Source: Caballeronia megalochromosomata (GTDB lineage Bacteria > Pseudomonadota > Gammaproteobacteria > Burkholderiales > Burkholderiaceae). Taken from it: DNA of 64,000 bases. A program made the translations under genes and the position numbers. The notes beneath the pieces are model-generated. The model had not been told where the DNA came from, did not search any database, and worked only from the letters and a program-made list of their open reading frames with translations. The stretch covers positions 18,578-82,577 of the forward strand of contig LRBF01000226.1 of NCBI GenBank assembly GCA_001580565.1, written 5' to 3'. Below are positions 44,023-53,155 of this stretch, piece after piece (the stretch's first letter is position 1; the number at the start of each line of letters is the position of its first letter).

Positions 44023-45495
44023 TCAATTGCTTTTGGAATCATCGTTCAACGAATGCTGGTTCCAGACCTTTCCGATCAGCCATTGGAAAAGCGAGTGGTC
44101 TTTTTCGTGTTCGACAGGTATCGGCATGGCGAGCTTGCCGAGCTTATCCTGCCGATACGCCAAAAGCTGACACATCTGCTTCGCGACCTCGGGGTGGTCT
44201 TTGAGAAACGAAGTCATGTCGTCCTTGGCCAACTGGAACAGAACGGACGGCGTGAGGGTCGAGATGGACACTTGCATCGCGAGTCCGGCGAGCAATCCCG
44301 CTTCCCCGAATGCTTCTCCCGGCCCGATGCGAGCAATTTCGCGCGGGCCTGCCGATTCGGCGACCGCGACCGAGAGCACGCCCGAATGCACGATGGACAG
44401 GCTGTCGGGCACCGTGTCGGGCGCCAGAACCTGATGATTCGCCTGATATTCGTGTCGGGACAGGCGCTTCGCCAGCCGCGTGAATTCTTCGCCAGTGAGG
44501 CTGTCGAACAGACTCACGCGCTTCAGTAACAACTCTTTTTCGTCTCTCGACGCCACGGCGGGCGCCGCCACGCCGAGCGCGCGTAACGGGACATCGGCGG
44601 CCGCGAGGTGGCGATAACAAAGGTCGAAAAGCTCGCTGGATACAGCCAGCTTCTTGTTCATATCATCCACGAACGCCACCACTTCATACTGGACCGAATT
44701 GGTGGTGGTGCGCTTCATACGAGCGTAAGGCGCCGGCGTCGCGAGTATGACGTTGCAGCCGGTGAGCGCGCGTTCCAAAGCGTCCAGCACGGTCCTCGGA
44801 CGCGCCTCGGGTTCGATCTCGAGAATGAGCGATAACCCGTGGACGTCTCCCGGCCTGCTGTTGTTGGTGATTTTCGCTTTCGCCGCGACCGCGTTAGGCA
44901 CGATGAGCGTGTTGCCCTGTCCCGTCAGCAAATGCGTCGCGCGCCAGTTCATCTCGACGACCTTGCCTTCTACGTCGTCGATCGTCACCCAGTCGCCTAT
45001 CGCGTAAGGCTCCGTCGTGTTGATGACGATGCCAGCGAAGACGTCGCTCAGCGTGCTCTGGATGGCGAGGCCCAACACGATGGCGAGCGCGCCCGACGTC
45101 GCGACCAGTCCGCGCACGGGCAGTTCGAGTACGAAGCCCAGGGCGGCCACTGCCGCGGCGAGAAAGACCACGGCGCCGAACACGTCCGAGAACAGACGCT
45201 GCTTTCTCCAGGCGCGCGGAAGCAGCAGCGTGTCGAGCGAGAGGGTCAGCAGACGCGCACCCATCAACCACCAGATGATTTCGAGAACCTGCCCCGACCA
45301 GTGCAATTCGACGACGTCGGCGTAAGGCGCCTGCGTGAACGGACTCAGACCGGAGGAAAAGAGTACCCAGCTCAATCCGAAGAAGAGCGCGAGCCGTATG
45401 AAGAGCCGCGCCAGGTCATTCGCGGGGAGTCTCGCACGCCAGACAACCACGTCCACGGCGACGATAGCGAAACCCAGAATGAGTGGGTATTTCAT
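44023..45495 (-). CDS. MscS-type channel fused to a cyclic-nucleotide-binding domain
   Basis: A 490-residue membrane protein. Five hydrophobic segments occupy about residues 1-150, ending in the pore-lining helix SGALAIVLGLAIQSTLSDVFAGI. The MscS beta domain follows (YAIGDWVTIDDVEGKVVEMNWRATHL, LIVPNAVAAKAKI), then an alpha/beta domain to about 330. A cNMP-binding domain lies at about 335-445 (IARIGPGEAFGEAGLLAGLA). Its phosphate-binding cassette keeps Phe-Gly-Glu but lacks the usual Arg that contacts the nucleotide phosphate. Bacterial channels of this fusion type are described as ligand-gated rather than tension-gated. Confidence 0.88.
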   Translation of the reverse strand: MKYPLILGFAIVAVDVVVWRARLPANDLARLFIRLALFFGLSWVLFSSGLSPFTQAPYADVVELHWSGQVLEIIWWLMGARLLTLSLDTLLLPRAWRKQRLFSDVFGAVVFLAAAVAALGFVLELPVRGLVATSGALAIVLGLAIQSTLSDVFAGIVINTTEPYAIGDWVTIDDVEGKVVEMNWRATHLLTGQGNTLIVPNAVAAKAKITNNSRPGDVHGLSLILEIEPEARPRTVLDALERALTGCNVILATPAPYARMKRTTTNSVQYEVVAFVDDMNKKLAVSSELFDLCYRHLAAADVPLRALGVAAPAVASRDEKELLLKRVSLFDSLTGEEFTRLAKRLSRHEYQANHQVLAPDTVPDSLSIVHSGVLSVAVAESAGPREIARIGPGEAFGEAGLLAGLAMQVSISTLTPSVLFQLAKDDMTSFLKDHPEVAKQMCQLLAYRQDKLGKLAMPIPVEHEKDHSLFQWLIGKVWNQHSLNDDSKSN

Positions 45496-45609
45496 GGGTG
45501 CTCCTCTCAGGGAACGACTTCGAGAGAATACGGCGTTCGCCGATAACGCGGCTTTTTTTCCGGGCGCTCATGCTTAAATAGCGCATCCGCGTCCACAAGC
45601 ATCCAGAAC

Positions 45610-46470
45610 GTGCCCACTTTCGACCAGCTCGCCGCGACCATCCGCGACCGTTTCCCTGACCTGAGCCCGCAATTCCAGGCCGGCGCCGCGTTCCTTCTCG
45701 ACTATCCCGACGAAGTCGCCGTCCTCTCGATGCGAAAGGTCGCCGAACGCGCGAAAGTCCAGCCCGCCGCGATGGTCCGTCTCTCGCAGCAACTCGGCTT
45801 TCCCGGCTGGAACGAGTTGCGCGAGATCTTCGTGAGCCGCGTACGCACGCGCCCCGAACCCCTCACGACGCGCGCCCGCTCGCTCGTGAAAAGCGGCGCC
45901 GACAATCACCTGAGCCGCGATCTCGCGCAGGCGCAATCGCATAACCTCGACCTCACGCTCGCGCAAAACGCCGAGAGCGTCGTCGATGCCGCGAAGACGT
46001 TGAAGAAAGCGCCGCATGTGCACGTCGCGGGCTTTCGGTCGTGTTATCCCGTCGCGTTCAGCCTGCTCTATGGATATCGGCTGTTTCGCCCATCGGTCAG
46101 CCTGATCTCGGGGGAAGCCGGCACGCTCGAAATGCAGTTGCGCGGCATCGAAAAACGGCACGCCGTCGTCGTCGTCAGCTTCGCGCCGTATTCCGTCGAA
46201 GCGGTGCGCGTCGCGCAGGCGGCGATCGAGCGCGGCGCGAAGCTCGTCGCGCTCACGGACAGCGCCGTATCGCCCATCGCGTTGAACGCGGATCACACGC
46301 TGATCTTTGCGCACGAGTCGCCATCGTTCTTTCCGTCGCTCGTGGCGGCGTCGGCGCTGGCGGAAATGCTCGTCGCGCAACTGCTCGCACTCGAAGGCAA
46401 GGAAGCGGTCGCGAATCTGGAGCAGGCCGAAGCCGCGCTGCACTCGCAAGGCGCCTACGCGGCGAGCTAG
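45610..46470 (+). CDS. MurR/RpiR-family transcriptional regulator
   Basis: A 286-residue regulator. The N-terminal RpiR helix-turn-helix is seen in VLSMRKVAERAKVQPAAMVRLSQQLGFPGWNELREIF. The SIS sugar-isomerase-like domain follows (HVHVAGFRSCYPVAFSLLYGYRLF, VVVSFAPYSVEAVRVAQAA and GAKLVALTDSAVSPIA). The start is a GTG at 45610. SIS domains bind phosphosugars. Its stop overlaps the stop of the convergent LysR gene by 3 bases. It probably regulates the nearby deacylase/MFS genes, by context only. Confidence 0.88.
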   Translation: MPTFDQLAATIRDRFPDLSPQFQAGAAFLLDYPDEVAVLSMRKVAERAKVQPAAMVRLSQQLGFPGWNELREIFVSRVRTRPEPLTTRARSLVKSGADNHLSRDLAQAQSHNLDLTLAQNAESVVDAAKTLKKAPHVHVAGFRSCYPVAFSLLYGYRLFRPSVSLISGEAGTLEMQLRGIEKRHAVVVVSFAPYSVEAVRVAQAAIERGAKLVALTDSAVSPIALNADHTLIFAHESPSFFPSLVAASALAEMLVAQLLALEGKEAVANLEQAEAALHSQGAYAAS

Positions 46471-47354
46471 CCGAACGACGCCCGCAACATTTCACAAAGA
46501 TCGGCGGCGATTGACGACATCGACACATGCCGATGCTTCACGATGCCGATCGAGCGCTGCACTTCCGGGCTGCCGATCGGCACCGCGCGAATGTTCGGCG
46601 CGAAATGCGCGGACACCGCCAGCGACGGCACGATCGCGCAGCCGAGGCCCGCATCGACGAGCGCGACGACGCACGAAATGTGCTCGACTTCGTAGAACCA
46701 TCGCAGGCTGATCGATTCGTGCCCGAGCAGCAGTTCGAGCAGCAGCCGGTTGCCGCTGTCCCGTCCTCCGATCACGAGCCGCGTGTCCCGTAGATCGCGC
46801 AACGACACGCTCGCGCGCGACGCCCACTCGTGCTCGCGATGCACCGCGAGCACATATCGATCCTCAAGCAAGGGCTCGAACGCGAGATCCTCGTCGTCGC
46901 CGGGATCGAGACTGATGCCGAATTCCGCGAGTCCCGCCCTCACCTGTCCGAGCACGAAATCGTGATTGCCGTCGAAAATCTGCACGCCGACTTGCGGATA
47001 CTTCTGCGCATACCGTCGCAACACATCCGGCAGGACGCGATTCACCACCGTCGGAATGCTCGCGAGCCGCACCTTGCCGAAGCGCTTCTCGGCGATCTCG
47101 CGAATCGACGACAACATGGTGCCGAGCTGCGAGATCTGCTGGCGCGCCATCGGCAGAAACTGGCGGCCGACGCCCGTCAGCGCGACACTGCGCGTGGTCC
47201 GGTGAAACAGCTCGACGCCGAGCGCCTGCTCCAGCTTCTGAATGCGCCGCGACAGTCCCGGCTGCGTGAGATGCAGCTTGTCGGCCGCCTTCTGGAAGCT
47301 GCCCAGTTCCGCCACCGCGACGAACGCTTCGAGTTCTGAGTTCTCGACTTTCAT
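46467..47354 (-). CDS. LysR-family transcriptional regulator
   Basis: A 295-residue regulator. The winged helix starts MKVENSELEAFVAVAELGSFQKAADKLHLTQPGLSRRIQKLEQ, with LFHRTTRSVALTGVGRQFLP. The periplasmic-binding-protein-like effector domain has VRLASIPTVVNRVLPDVLRRY and ALVDAGLGCAIVPSLAV. The ATG at 47354 is the family start. It is divergent from the N-acyl-D-amino-acid deacylase gene, the usual layout for LysR control; the 105-base gap between them should hold its operator. It overlaps the convergent RpiR gene at the stop. Confidence 0.9.
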   Translation of the reverse strand: MKVENSELEAFVAVAELGSFQKAADKLHLTQPGLSRRIQKLEQALGVELFHRTTRSVALTGVGRQFLPMARQQISQLGTMLSSIREIAEKRFGKVRLASIPTVVNRVLPDVLRRYAQKYPQVGVQIFDGNHDFVLGQVRAGLAEFGISLDPGDDEDLAFEPLLEDRYVLAVHREHEWASRASVSLRDLRDTRLVIGGRDSGNRLLLELLLGHESISLRWFYEVEHISCVVALVDAGLGCAIVPSLAVSAHFAPNIRAVPIGSPEVQRSIGIVKHRHVSMSSIAADLCEMLRASFG

Positions 47355-47459
47355 AACTGTTTTGCATGAATCCCTGAGAAAGCGGCATTGGACGCGCCTA
47401 TTTTGAGCGACGAGCATTGTCGCTGAAACAAAAAGTCATCACCAGGCGAGACAAGGCTC

Positions 47460-48896
47460 ATGCACTTTCAATTGATCATTCGAAACGGCGAAGTCATCGA
47501 CGGCACCGGCCGCGCGCGCTTTTCCGCCGATGTCGGCGTGAACGGCGAGCGCATCGAGGCTATCGGCGACCTGTCGGCGGCGAGCGCGGACACGACCATC
47601 GACGCGGCGGGCAAGATCGTCGCGCCGGGCTTCATCGACAGCCATACGCACGACGACGCCTTCGTGCTCACGCATCCCGGCGTGACGCCGAAAGTCGTGC
47701 AAGGCGTGACGACGGTGATCGCGGGCAATTGCGGCATCAGCCTCGCGCCGCTTCGCGCCGATGCCATCCCGCAACCGCTCGATCTGCTGGGCGTGCCCGA
47801 GCGCTTCGCCTACGACAGCTTCGCCGCCTATCTCGATGCGCTCGACGCAGCGCCCGCCGCGGTGAACGTCGCGGCGCTCGTCGGTCATTCGACGCTGCGC
47901 GTGCGCCACATGGCCGATCTCGCACGCGAAGCCACGGCCGACGAGCGCGCGCGCATGGCCGCCGATGTCGAAGAAGCCATGAAAGCGGGCGCCTTCGGCG
48001 TGTCGTCGGGGACGTTCTATCCGCCGGCGGCATCGGCAAGCACGCAGGAACTGATCGATGTATGCGCGCCGCTCACGCGTTATCCCGGCGTCTTCGCCAC
48101 GCATTTGCGCGACGAAACCGCGGACATCGTGCCTTCGATGGAAGAGGCGTTCGCGATCAGCGCGGCGGTCGGCGCGAATCTCGTGCTCTCGCATCACAAG
48201 GTCGCGGGCAAGGAAAACCACGGCCGCTCGACAGAGACGCTCGCGCTCATCGACGCACAAGGCGCGCGACAGCCGCTGTGTCTCGACTGCCATCCCTATC
48301 CGGCCACCTCGACGATGCTGCGCGCGGACCGCATTCGCCAGTCGTCGCGCGTGATGCTCGCATGGTCGACGCGACGCCCCGAACTCGCGGGCAAGGACTT
48401 CGCCGAGATCCTGCCGCTTTACGACGGCTCGATCGAAGCCGCCATCGAAGACCTGAAGCCGGCGGGCGCGATCTACTTCGTCATGGACGAAGAGGACGTG
48501 CGCCGCATCTTCCGTCACGACAAGACGATGGTCGGCTCCGACGGCCTGCCGAACGACACCGCGCCGCATCCGCGCCTGTGGGGCACGTTTCCCCGCGTGC
48601 TCGGCCATTACGCGCGCGAACTCAAGCTCTTTCCGCTCGAAACGGCCGTGCGCAAGATGACGGGACTCACCGCGGAGCAATTCGGCATCGAAGGACGCGG
48701 ACACGTCGCGCAAGGCCACTTCGCGGACCTCGTCGTGTTCGATCCCGACGAGGTCATCGACCGCGCCACCTTCGAGTCACCGAAACTCGCGCCGCAGGGC
48801 ATCGAGCACGTGATCGTGAACGGCGTGCCCGTGCTCACGCGCGGCGAGCCGACCGGCGCGCGGCCGGGACGCGCGCTGCGCCGCCTTCCCCGATAG
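47460..48896 (+). CDS. N-acyl-D-amino-acid deacylase
   Basis: A 478-residue amidohydrolase that removes the acyl group from N-acyl-D-amino acids. It has the metal motif GFIDSHTHDDAFVLTHPG (about residue 57), the VVQGVTTVIAGNCGISLAPL segment typical of D-aminoacylases, THLRDETADI, LSHHKVAGKENHG and a late Asp in VGSDGLPN. Substrate could equally be a related dipeptide or N-carbamoyl compound. GCGAGACAAGGCTC precedes the ATG at 47460. An MFS gene starts 24 bases after the stop, and a LysR gene is divergent. Confidence 0.88.
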   Translation: MHFQLIIRNGEVIDGTGRARFSADVGVNGERIEAIGDLSAASADTTIDAAGKIVAPGFIDSHTHDDAFVLTHPGVTPKVVQGVTTVIAGNCGISLAPLRADAIPQPLDLLGVPERFAYDSFAAYLDALDAAPAAVNVAALVGHSTLRVRHMADLAREATADERARMAADVEEAMKAGAFGVSSGTFYPPAASASTQELIDVCAPLTRYPGVFATHLRDETADIVPSMEEAFAISAAVGANLVLSHHKVAGKENHGRSTETLALIDAQGARQPLCLDCHPYPATSTMLRADRIRQSSRVMLAWSTRRPELAGKDFAEILPLYDGSIEAAIEDLKPAGAIYFVMDEEDVRRIFRHDKTMVGSDGLPNDTAPHPRLWGTFPRVLGHYARELKLFPLETAVRKMTGLTAEQFGIEGRGHVAQGHFADLVVFDPDEVIDRATFESPKLAPQGIEHVIVNGVPVLTRGEPTGARPGRALRRLPR

Positions 48897-48920
48897 ACAG
48901 TCAGCCGATCAGAGACCGAC

Positions 48921-50237
48921 ATGGCCATTTCCCGTCAAGCAACGCCGCCGTCCGCCGCGCCTCTCGCGCTATCCGCTGACGCCGTGTACCGAAAAGTGAC
49001 GCTGCGCGTCATCCCGATCATCCTGCTCTGCTATTTCTTCGGCTATCTGGATCGCGTGAACGTCGGCTTCGCCAAGTTGCAGATGATGAGCGACCTGAGC
49101 CTCACCGAAGCGGCCTACGGCGTCGGCGCAGGGCTTTTCTTCATCGGCTATCTGCTTCTTCAGGTGCCCGCCGGGTATCTCGTGAAGCGCATCGGCGTAC
49201 GCGCGTGTCTCGGCGGATCGCTGATCGCGTGGGGCATCGTCTCCATCGCCACGTTGACGACGCGCAACCAGACCACGTTCTACGCGCTGCGCTTCCTGCT
49301 CGGCCTCACGGAAGCGAGCTTCTTTCCGGCGGTCATCGCGTACTTCAGTCTGTGGTTTCCGTCGTATCGTCTCAGCAAGGTGATGTCGCTGCTCTTTCTG
49401 GCGATGCCGCTCGGCGTGATTGTCGGCGGGCCGCTGTCGGGCTGGATCATGGACGCGACGCACGGCGGATGGGGCATGAACGGCTGGCAGTGGATGTTCC
49501 TGATCGAAGGCCTGCCCGCCGTGCTGCTCGGCTTCGTGCTGTTCGCGATGGTCGTCGACCGGATCGAGGACGCGGCGTGGCTCTCGCGCGACGAGCTCGC
49601 GGTCGTCAGGAGCGAACTCGCGCGCGAGTCGTCGGACAAGAAACAGGCGCTCATGCCCGCCCTGAAAGAGCCGACGCTGTGGCTGCTGTGCGCGATCTCG
49701 TTTCTCTACAACGTCGGCAACTACGGCCTCGTCTTCTGGATGCCGACGATGGTCAAGGCGCTCGGCCATCTCTCCAACTTTCAGATCGGCGTCGTAAGCG
49801 CGATCCCGTATCTCGTCGCGGCGGCCGCCATGGTCGTCAACGCGCAGCATTCCGTGAAAACGCGCGAGCGGCGCTGGCATACGGCCGTGCCGGTGTTTAT
49901 CGGCGGAATCGCGCTTATCGGCAGCGTGGCGGTGTCGGGCGCGCCGGTGGCTGCGGTCGCGTGCCTGACGGTCGCGGTCGCCGGCATCATGAGCACGCTC
50001 GCGATGTTCTGGAGCCTGCCGTCACGCATTCTCGCGGGCACGGCGGCGGCGGGCGGCGCGGGGCTCGTGAACGTCGGCGCGGCGGTCGCGGGCTTCGTGG
50101 GGCCGTCGATCATGGGCTTTCTCAAGGATCTCACCGGCAGCACGACGGTCGGCGTCGCGCTGCTCGCGATCACGCTCTTTCTCGCCGCGTTGCTGATCCT
50201 CGCGATCCCGGCGCGCTACATCAAGGCTGCGCAGTGA
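48921..50237 (+). CDS. MFS transporter, anion:cation symporter (ACS) type
   Basis: A 438-residue 12-helix transporter. The N-terminal signature VTLRVIPIILLCYFFGYLDRVNVGFAKLQM is characteristic of the ACS family, followed by GLFFIGYLLLQVPAGYLVKRIG, LRFLLGLTEASFFPAVIAYFSLWFP and MPLGVIVGGPLSGWIMD. Members carry organic anions such as sugar acids or aromatic acids. It directly follows the deacylase gene, so it may import its substrate or product. The transaminase operon starts 90 bases after the stop and has its own promoter region. Confidence 0.88.
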   Translation: MAISRQATPPSAAPLALSADAVYRKVTLRVIPIILLCYFFGYLDRVNVGFAKLQMMSDLSLTEAAYGVGAGLFFIGYLLLQVPAGYLVKRIGVRACLGGSLIAWGIVSIATLTTRNQTTFYALRFLLGLTEASFFPAVIAYFSLWFPSYRLSKVMSLLFLAMPLGVIVGGPLSGWIMDATHGGWGMNGWQWMFLIEGLPAVLLGFVLFAMVVDRIEDAAWLSRDELAVVRSELARESSDKKQALMPALKEPTLWLLCAISFLYNVGNYGLVFWMPTMVKALGHLSNFQIGVVSAIPYLVAAAAMVVNAQHSVKTRERRWHTAVPVFIGGIALIGSVAVSGAPVAAVACLTVAVAGIMSTLAMFWSLPSRILAGTAAAGGAGLVNVGAAVAGFVGPSIMGFLKDLTGSTTVGVALLAITLFLAALLILAIPARYIKAAQ

Positions 50238-50256
50238 GCCGGCGGTGCGCCCGTCG

Positions 50257-50287
50257 TTGACAACATATGTTGTTGTATAGTTAAAAT
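50257..50287 (+). promoter_or_regulatory. promoter of the transaminase operon with overlapping operator
   Basis: A consensus TTGACA lies at 50257-50262 and TAAAAT at 50282-50287, with a 19-base spacer. The perfect 14-bp palindrome ACAACATATGTTGT (50260-50273) overlaps the -35 box and fills most of the spacer. This placement suits a repressor. An ACATATGT core also appears twice upstream of the convergent substrate-binding-protein gene. Confidence 0.6.
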
Positions 50288-50326
50288 ATTACATCGCGTG
50301 TTGCTAGCGCACTCAAAAGGCAGACC

Positions 50327-51670
50327 ATGACCACGGTATTTCATCGCGCGCCGCGCGCCAGGCTTCCCGTCGCCGTGCGTGGCGACGGCATCGAGATCGT
50401 CGATTCCACGGGCAAGCGTTACATCGACGCGTGCGGCGGCGCGGCCGTGTCGTGTCTCGGCCACAGTCATCCGCGCGTGATCGACGCCATCCAGCGCCAG
50501 GTGCAGCAATTGCCCTACGCGCACACGTCGTTTTTCACGACGGAACCGGCCGAGGCGCTCGCGGACCTGCTCGTCGAGGCCGCGCCGAAGAATCTCGGTC
50601 ACGTGTATTTCGTCTCCGGCGGTTCGGAAGCGATGGAAGCCGCACTCAAGCTCGCGCGGCAGTATTTCGTCGAGAAAGGGCAGCCGGAGCGGCGGCATTT
50701 CATCGCGCGGCGGCAGAGCTATCACGGCAACACGCTCGGCGCGCTCGCGATCGGCGGCAACGCATGGCGACGCGAGCCGTTCCTTCCGATCCTGATCGAA
50801 GCGCATCACGTCACGCCCTGCTTCGCCTATCGCGAGCAGCACGCGGGCGAAACCGACGAAGCCTTCGCGCAACGCCTCGCCGACGAACTCGAAGCGAAGA
50901 TTCTCGAACTCGGTGCGGAATCGGTGGCGGCGTTCGTCGCGGAATCGGTGGTCGGCGCGACGGCGGGCGCGGTGCCGCCGGTGCGCGACTATTTCCGCAA
51001 GATCCGCGCGGTCTGCGACAAATACGGCGTGCTGCTGATCCTCGACGAAGTCATGTCCGGCATGGGCCGCACCGGCTATCTCTTCGCGTGCGAGGAAGAC
51101 GGCGTGTCGCCCGATATTCTCGCGATTGCGAAGGGACTCGGCGCGGGCTATCAGCCGATCGGCGCGACGCTCGTGAGCAACGAGATCTTCGATACGATCG
51201 TCGGCGGCTCGGGCTTCTTCCAGCACGGCCACACCTATATCGGTCACGCGACGGCGTGCGCGGCGGCGCTCGAAGTGCAGAAGGTCATCGCCGAAGACCG
51301 GCTGCTCGACAACGTGAAGGCGCGCGGCGAGCAGCTGCGCGCGGCATTGCGTCAACGTCATGCGAATCATCCGTTCATCGGCGACGTGCGCGGGCGCGGT
51401 CTCTTTACCGGAGTCGAGCTGGTGCAGGACCGCGAAAGCAAAACGCCGTTCGATCCGAAGCACAAGCTGCACGCCGTCATCAAGAGCGAGGCGATGAAGC
51501 GCGGCCTCATGGTCTATCCGATGGGCGGGACCGTCGATGGCCGGATCGGCGATCACGTGCTCATCGCGCCGCCGTTCATCACGACGAGCGAACAGATCGA
51601 GACCATCGTCGATCGGCTTTCCGATGCGATCGATGGCGCGCTCGGCGTGATCGGCATGAAGGCGGCATGA
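50327..51670 (+). CDS. class III pyridoxal-phosphate aminotransferase
   Basis: A 447-residue omega-transaminase-type enzyme. Motifs are LGHSHPRVIDAIQRQVQQLPYAHTSFF near the N-terminus, VYFVSGGSEAMEAALKLARQYF, YHGNTLGALAIGG, LILDEVMSGMGRTGYLFACEEDG with the PLP aspartate, and AIAKGLGAGYQPIGATLVS with the Schiff-base lysine. The substrate is not predictable; family members act on amines, beta-alanine or omega-amino acids. Its stop overlaps the AtzG-like start (ATGA). It heads an operon with amidase genes. Confidence 0.88.
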   Translation: MTTVFHRAPRARLPVAVRGDGIEIVDSTGKRYIDACGGAAVSCLGHSHPRVIDAIQRQVQQLPYAHTSFFTTEPAEALADLLVEAAPKNLGHVYFVSGGSEAMEAALKLARQYFVEKGQPERRHFIARRQSYHGNTLGALAIGGNAWRREPFLPILIEAHHVTPCFAYREQHAGETDEAFAQRLADELEAKILELGAESVAAFVAESVVGATAGAVPPVRDYFRKIRAVCDKYGVLLILDEVMSGMGRTGYLFACEEDGVSPDILAIAKGLGAGYQPIGATLVSNEIFDTIVGGSGFFQHGHTYIGHATACAAALEVQKVIAEDRLLDNVKARGEQLRAALRQRHANHPFIGDVRGRGLFTGVELVQDRESKTPFDPKHKLHAVIKSEAMKRGLMVYPMGGTVDGRIGDHVLIAPPFITTSEQIETIVDRLSDAIDGALGVIGMKAA

Positions 51671-51834
51671 ACGACGCCGCGTTGAAAACATGGGCGACGA
51701 CACTCGGCATCGCGTTGCCCGACGCCTTGCTGAGCGACGTCGCAAGCCTGCTCGACACGATGCACGCGAGCGCGCGTCAACTCGGCATTGCGCTCGACGA
51801 AACGGAATCCGGCGACGATGAACCGCGCGCTTGA
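51667..51834 (+). CDS. AtzG-like small subunit (DUF4089)
   Basis: A 55-residue protein starting MNDAALKTWATTLGIALPD, short and mostly helical, with AtzG/GatC-like arrangement LLSDVASLLDTMHASARQLGIALDE. AtzG is the partner that stabilises the amidase AtzE, as GatC does GatA. It starts inside the transaminase stop (ATGA) and ends 17 bases into the AtzE-like gene, so the three are tightly coupled. The size and position, rather than strong motifs, support the call. Confidence 0.75.
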   Translation: MNDAALKTWATTLGIALPDALLSDVASLLDTMHASARQLGIALDETESGDDEPRA

Positions 51835-53155
51835 CATCGCCGCGGACGTGCGTGCGCGCAAGCGTTCGGCCGTGGACGTGACGTGCGAGGCGCTTGCGGC
51901 CATCGAGCGCGCGAACGCTGCGATCAACGCGTTCCATCACGTTTTCGCCGCCGCGGCGCTCGAAGAGGCGCGACGCATCGACACGCTCGTCGCGCGCGGT
52001 GTCGATCCCGGCGCGCTGGCGGGCGTGCCGTTCGCGGCGAAAAGTCTCTTCGATATCGAAGGTCACGCGACGATCGCCGGCTCGCGCGCGCGCCTCGATG
52101 CGCCTGCCGCGACGCGTGACGCCGACGCCATCATGCGTCTGAGACACGCCGGCGCGGTGCTCGTCGGCACGACGCACATGGATGAACTCGCGTGCGGCGC
52201 GACCGGTGAAAATCCGCATTTCGGCGACGTGCGCAATCCGCACGATATCGAGCGCATGACGGGCGGATCGTCGGGCGGTTCCGCTGCTGCCGTCGCGGCG
52301 CAATGTGTGCCGCTCGCGCTCGGCAGCGACACCAATGGTTCCATCCGCGCGCCCGCCGCGCTGTGCGGCGTGTGGGGCGTGAAGCCCACATTCGGGCGGC
52401 TGTCGCGGCGAGGCGCGCTGCCTTATGCCGATTCGCTCGATAGCATCGGCGGCTTTGCCGACAGCGTCGACGATCTCGCGGCGCTGTACGCGACGCTCGA
52501 TGGCAACGCATTGAAAACACGTCACGCCGCTTTGAAGGTCGGCGTGTTGAGCGGCTACTTCGAAACCCACGCGTCACGCGATGCCTGGGACGCGGTGATG
52601 CAAACGGCATCGTTGTTCGGGACGTACGAAACCATCGACATACCCGAAGCCGAGATGCAACTCGTGCGCGGTGCGGCGACCATCCTCTCGAACGTCGAGG
52701 TCGCCGCGGCGCACGCGAATCTGCTCGACCTGCCGGAGGAAAGCGTTTCGCCACGGCTACGCACGCGCCTGCTCGCGGGCGCGTTGAGCCCGGCGACGTG
52801 GTACGCGCACGCGCAGCGCTTCCAGAAGCGCTTTCGCGCGCACATGTCGCGGCGCTTCGCCGACTTCGATATCCTGCTCGCGCCCTGCACGCCCTTCGCG
52901 GCGCCGCGCTTCTCCGACGCGACTATCATGGTCGGCGATCACGCACTCGAACCGGCGAAGCATCTCGGCATGCTGACGCAGCCGATTTCCTTCGCGGGTC
53001 TGCCTGTCATCACCGCGCCCGTCCTGCACGAAAGCCGCATGGCGCTCGGCGTGCAGATCATCGGCGCGCCTTTCGACGAGGCCGCGTGCTTCGCGGCGGC
53101 GCGGCACATCGAGCAGGGTTTCACGAACACCGAACGAACATCGACCCGGACATGA
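51818..53155 (+). CDS. AtzE-family amidohydrolase (amidase signature)
   Basis: A 445-residue amidase. The Ser-cisSer-Lys triad is visible: Lys in GVPFAAKSLFDIEG and the two serines in MTGGSSGGSAAAVAAQ, followed by LALGSDTNGSIRAPAALCGVWGVKPTFGRLSRRGA. AtzE proteins hydrolyse 1-carboxybiuret, and a related enzyme acts in oxalurate breakdown. The start at 51818 is fixed by overlap with the AtzG-like gene. The usual partners (AtzH or HpxZ, HpxW) are missing here. Confidence 0.85.
   Translation: MNRALDIAADVRARKRSAVDVTCEALAAIERANAAINAFHHVFAAAALEEARRIDTLVARGVDPGALAGVPFAAKSLFDIEGHATIAGSRARLDAPAATRDADAIMRLRHAGAVLVGTTHMDELACGATGENPHFGDVRNPHDIERMTGGSSGGSAAAVAAQCVPLALGSDTNGSIRAPAALCGVWGVKPTFGRLSRRGALPYADSLDSIGGFADSVDDLAALYATLDGNALKTRHAALKVGVLSGYFETHASRDAWDAVMQTASLFGTYETIDIPEAEMQLVRGAATILSNVEVAAAHANLLDLPEESVSPRLRTRLLAGALSPATWYAHAQRFQKRFRAHMSRRFADFDILLAPCTPFAAPRFSDATIMVGDHALEPAKHLGMLTQPISFAGLPVITAPVLHESRMALGVQIIGAPFDEAACFAAARHIEQGFTNTERTSTRT

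Noticed and set aside
50216..52570. A 784-codon open frame on the minus strand opposite the transaminase and amidase genes
   Set aside because: It is opposite genes with clear catalytic motifs, is full of Arg/His/Ala runs, matches no family and exists because G/C-rich third positions remove stop codons from this antisense frame.
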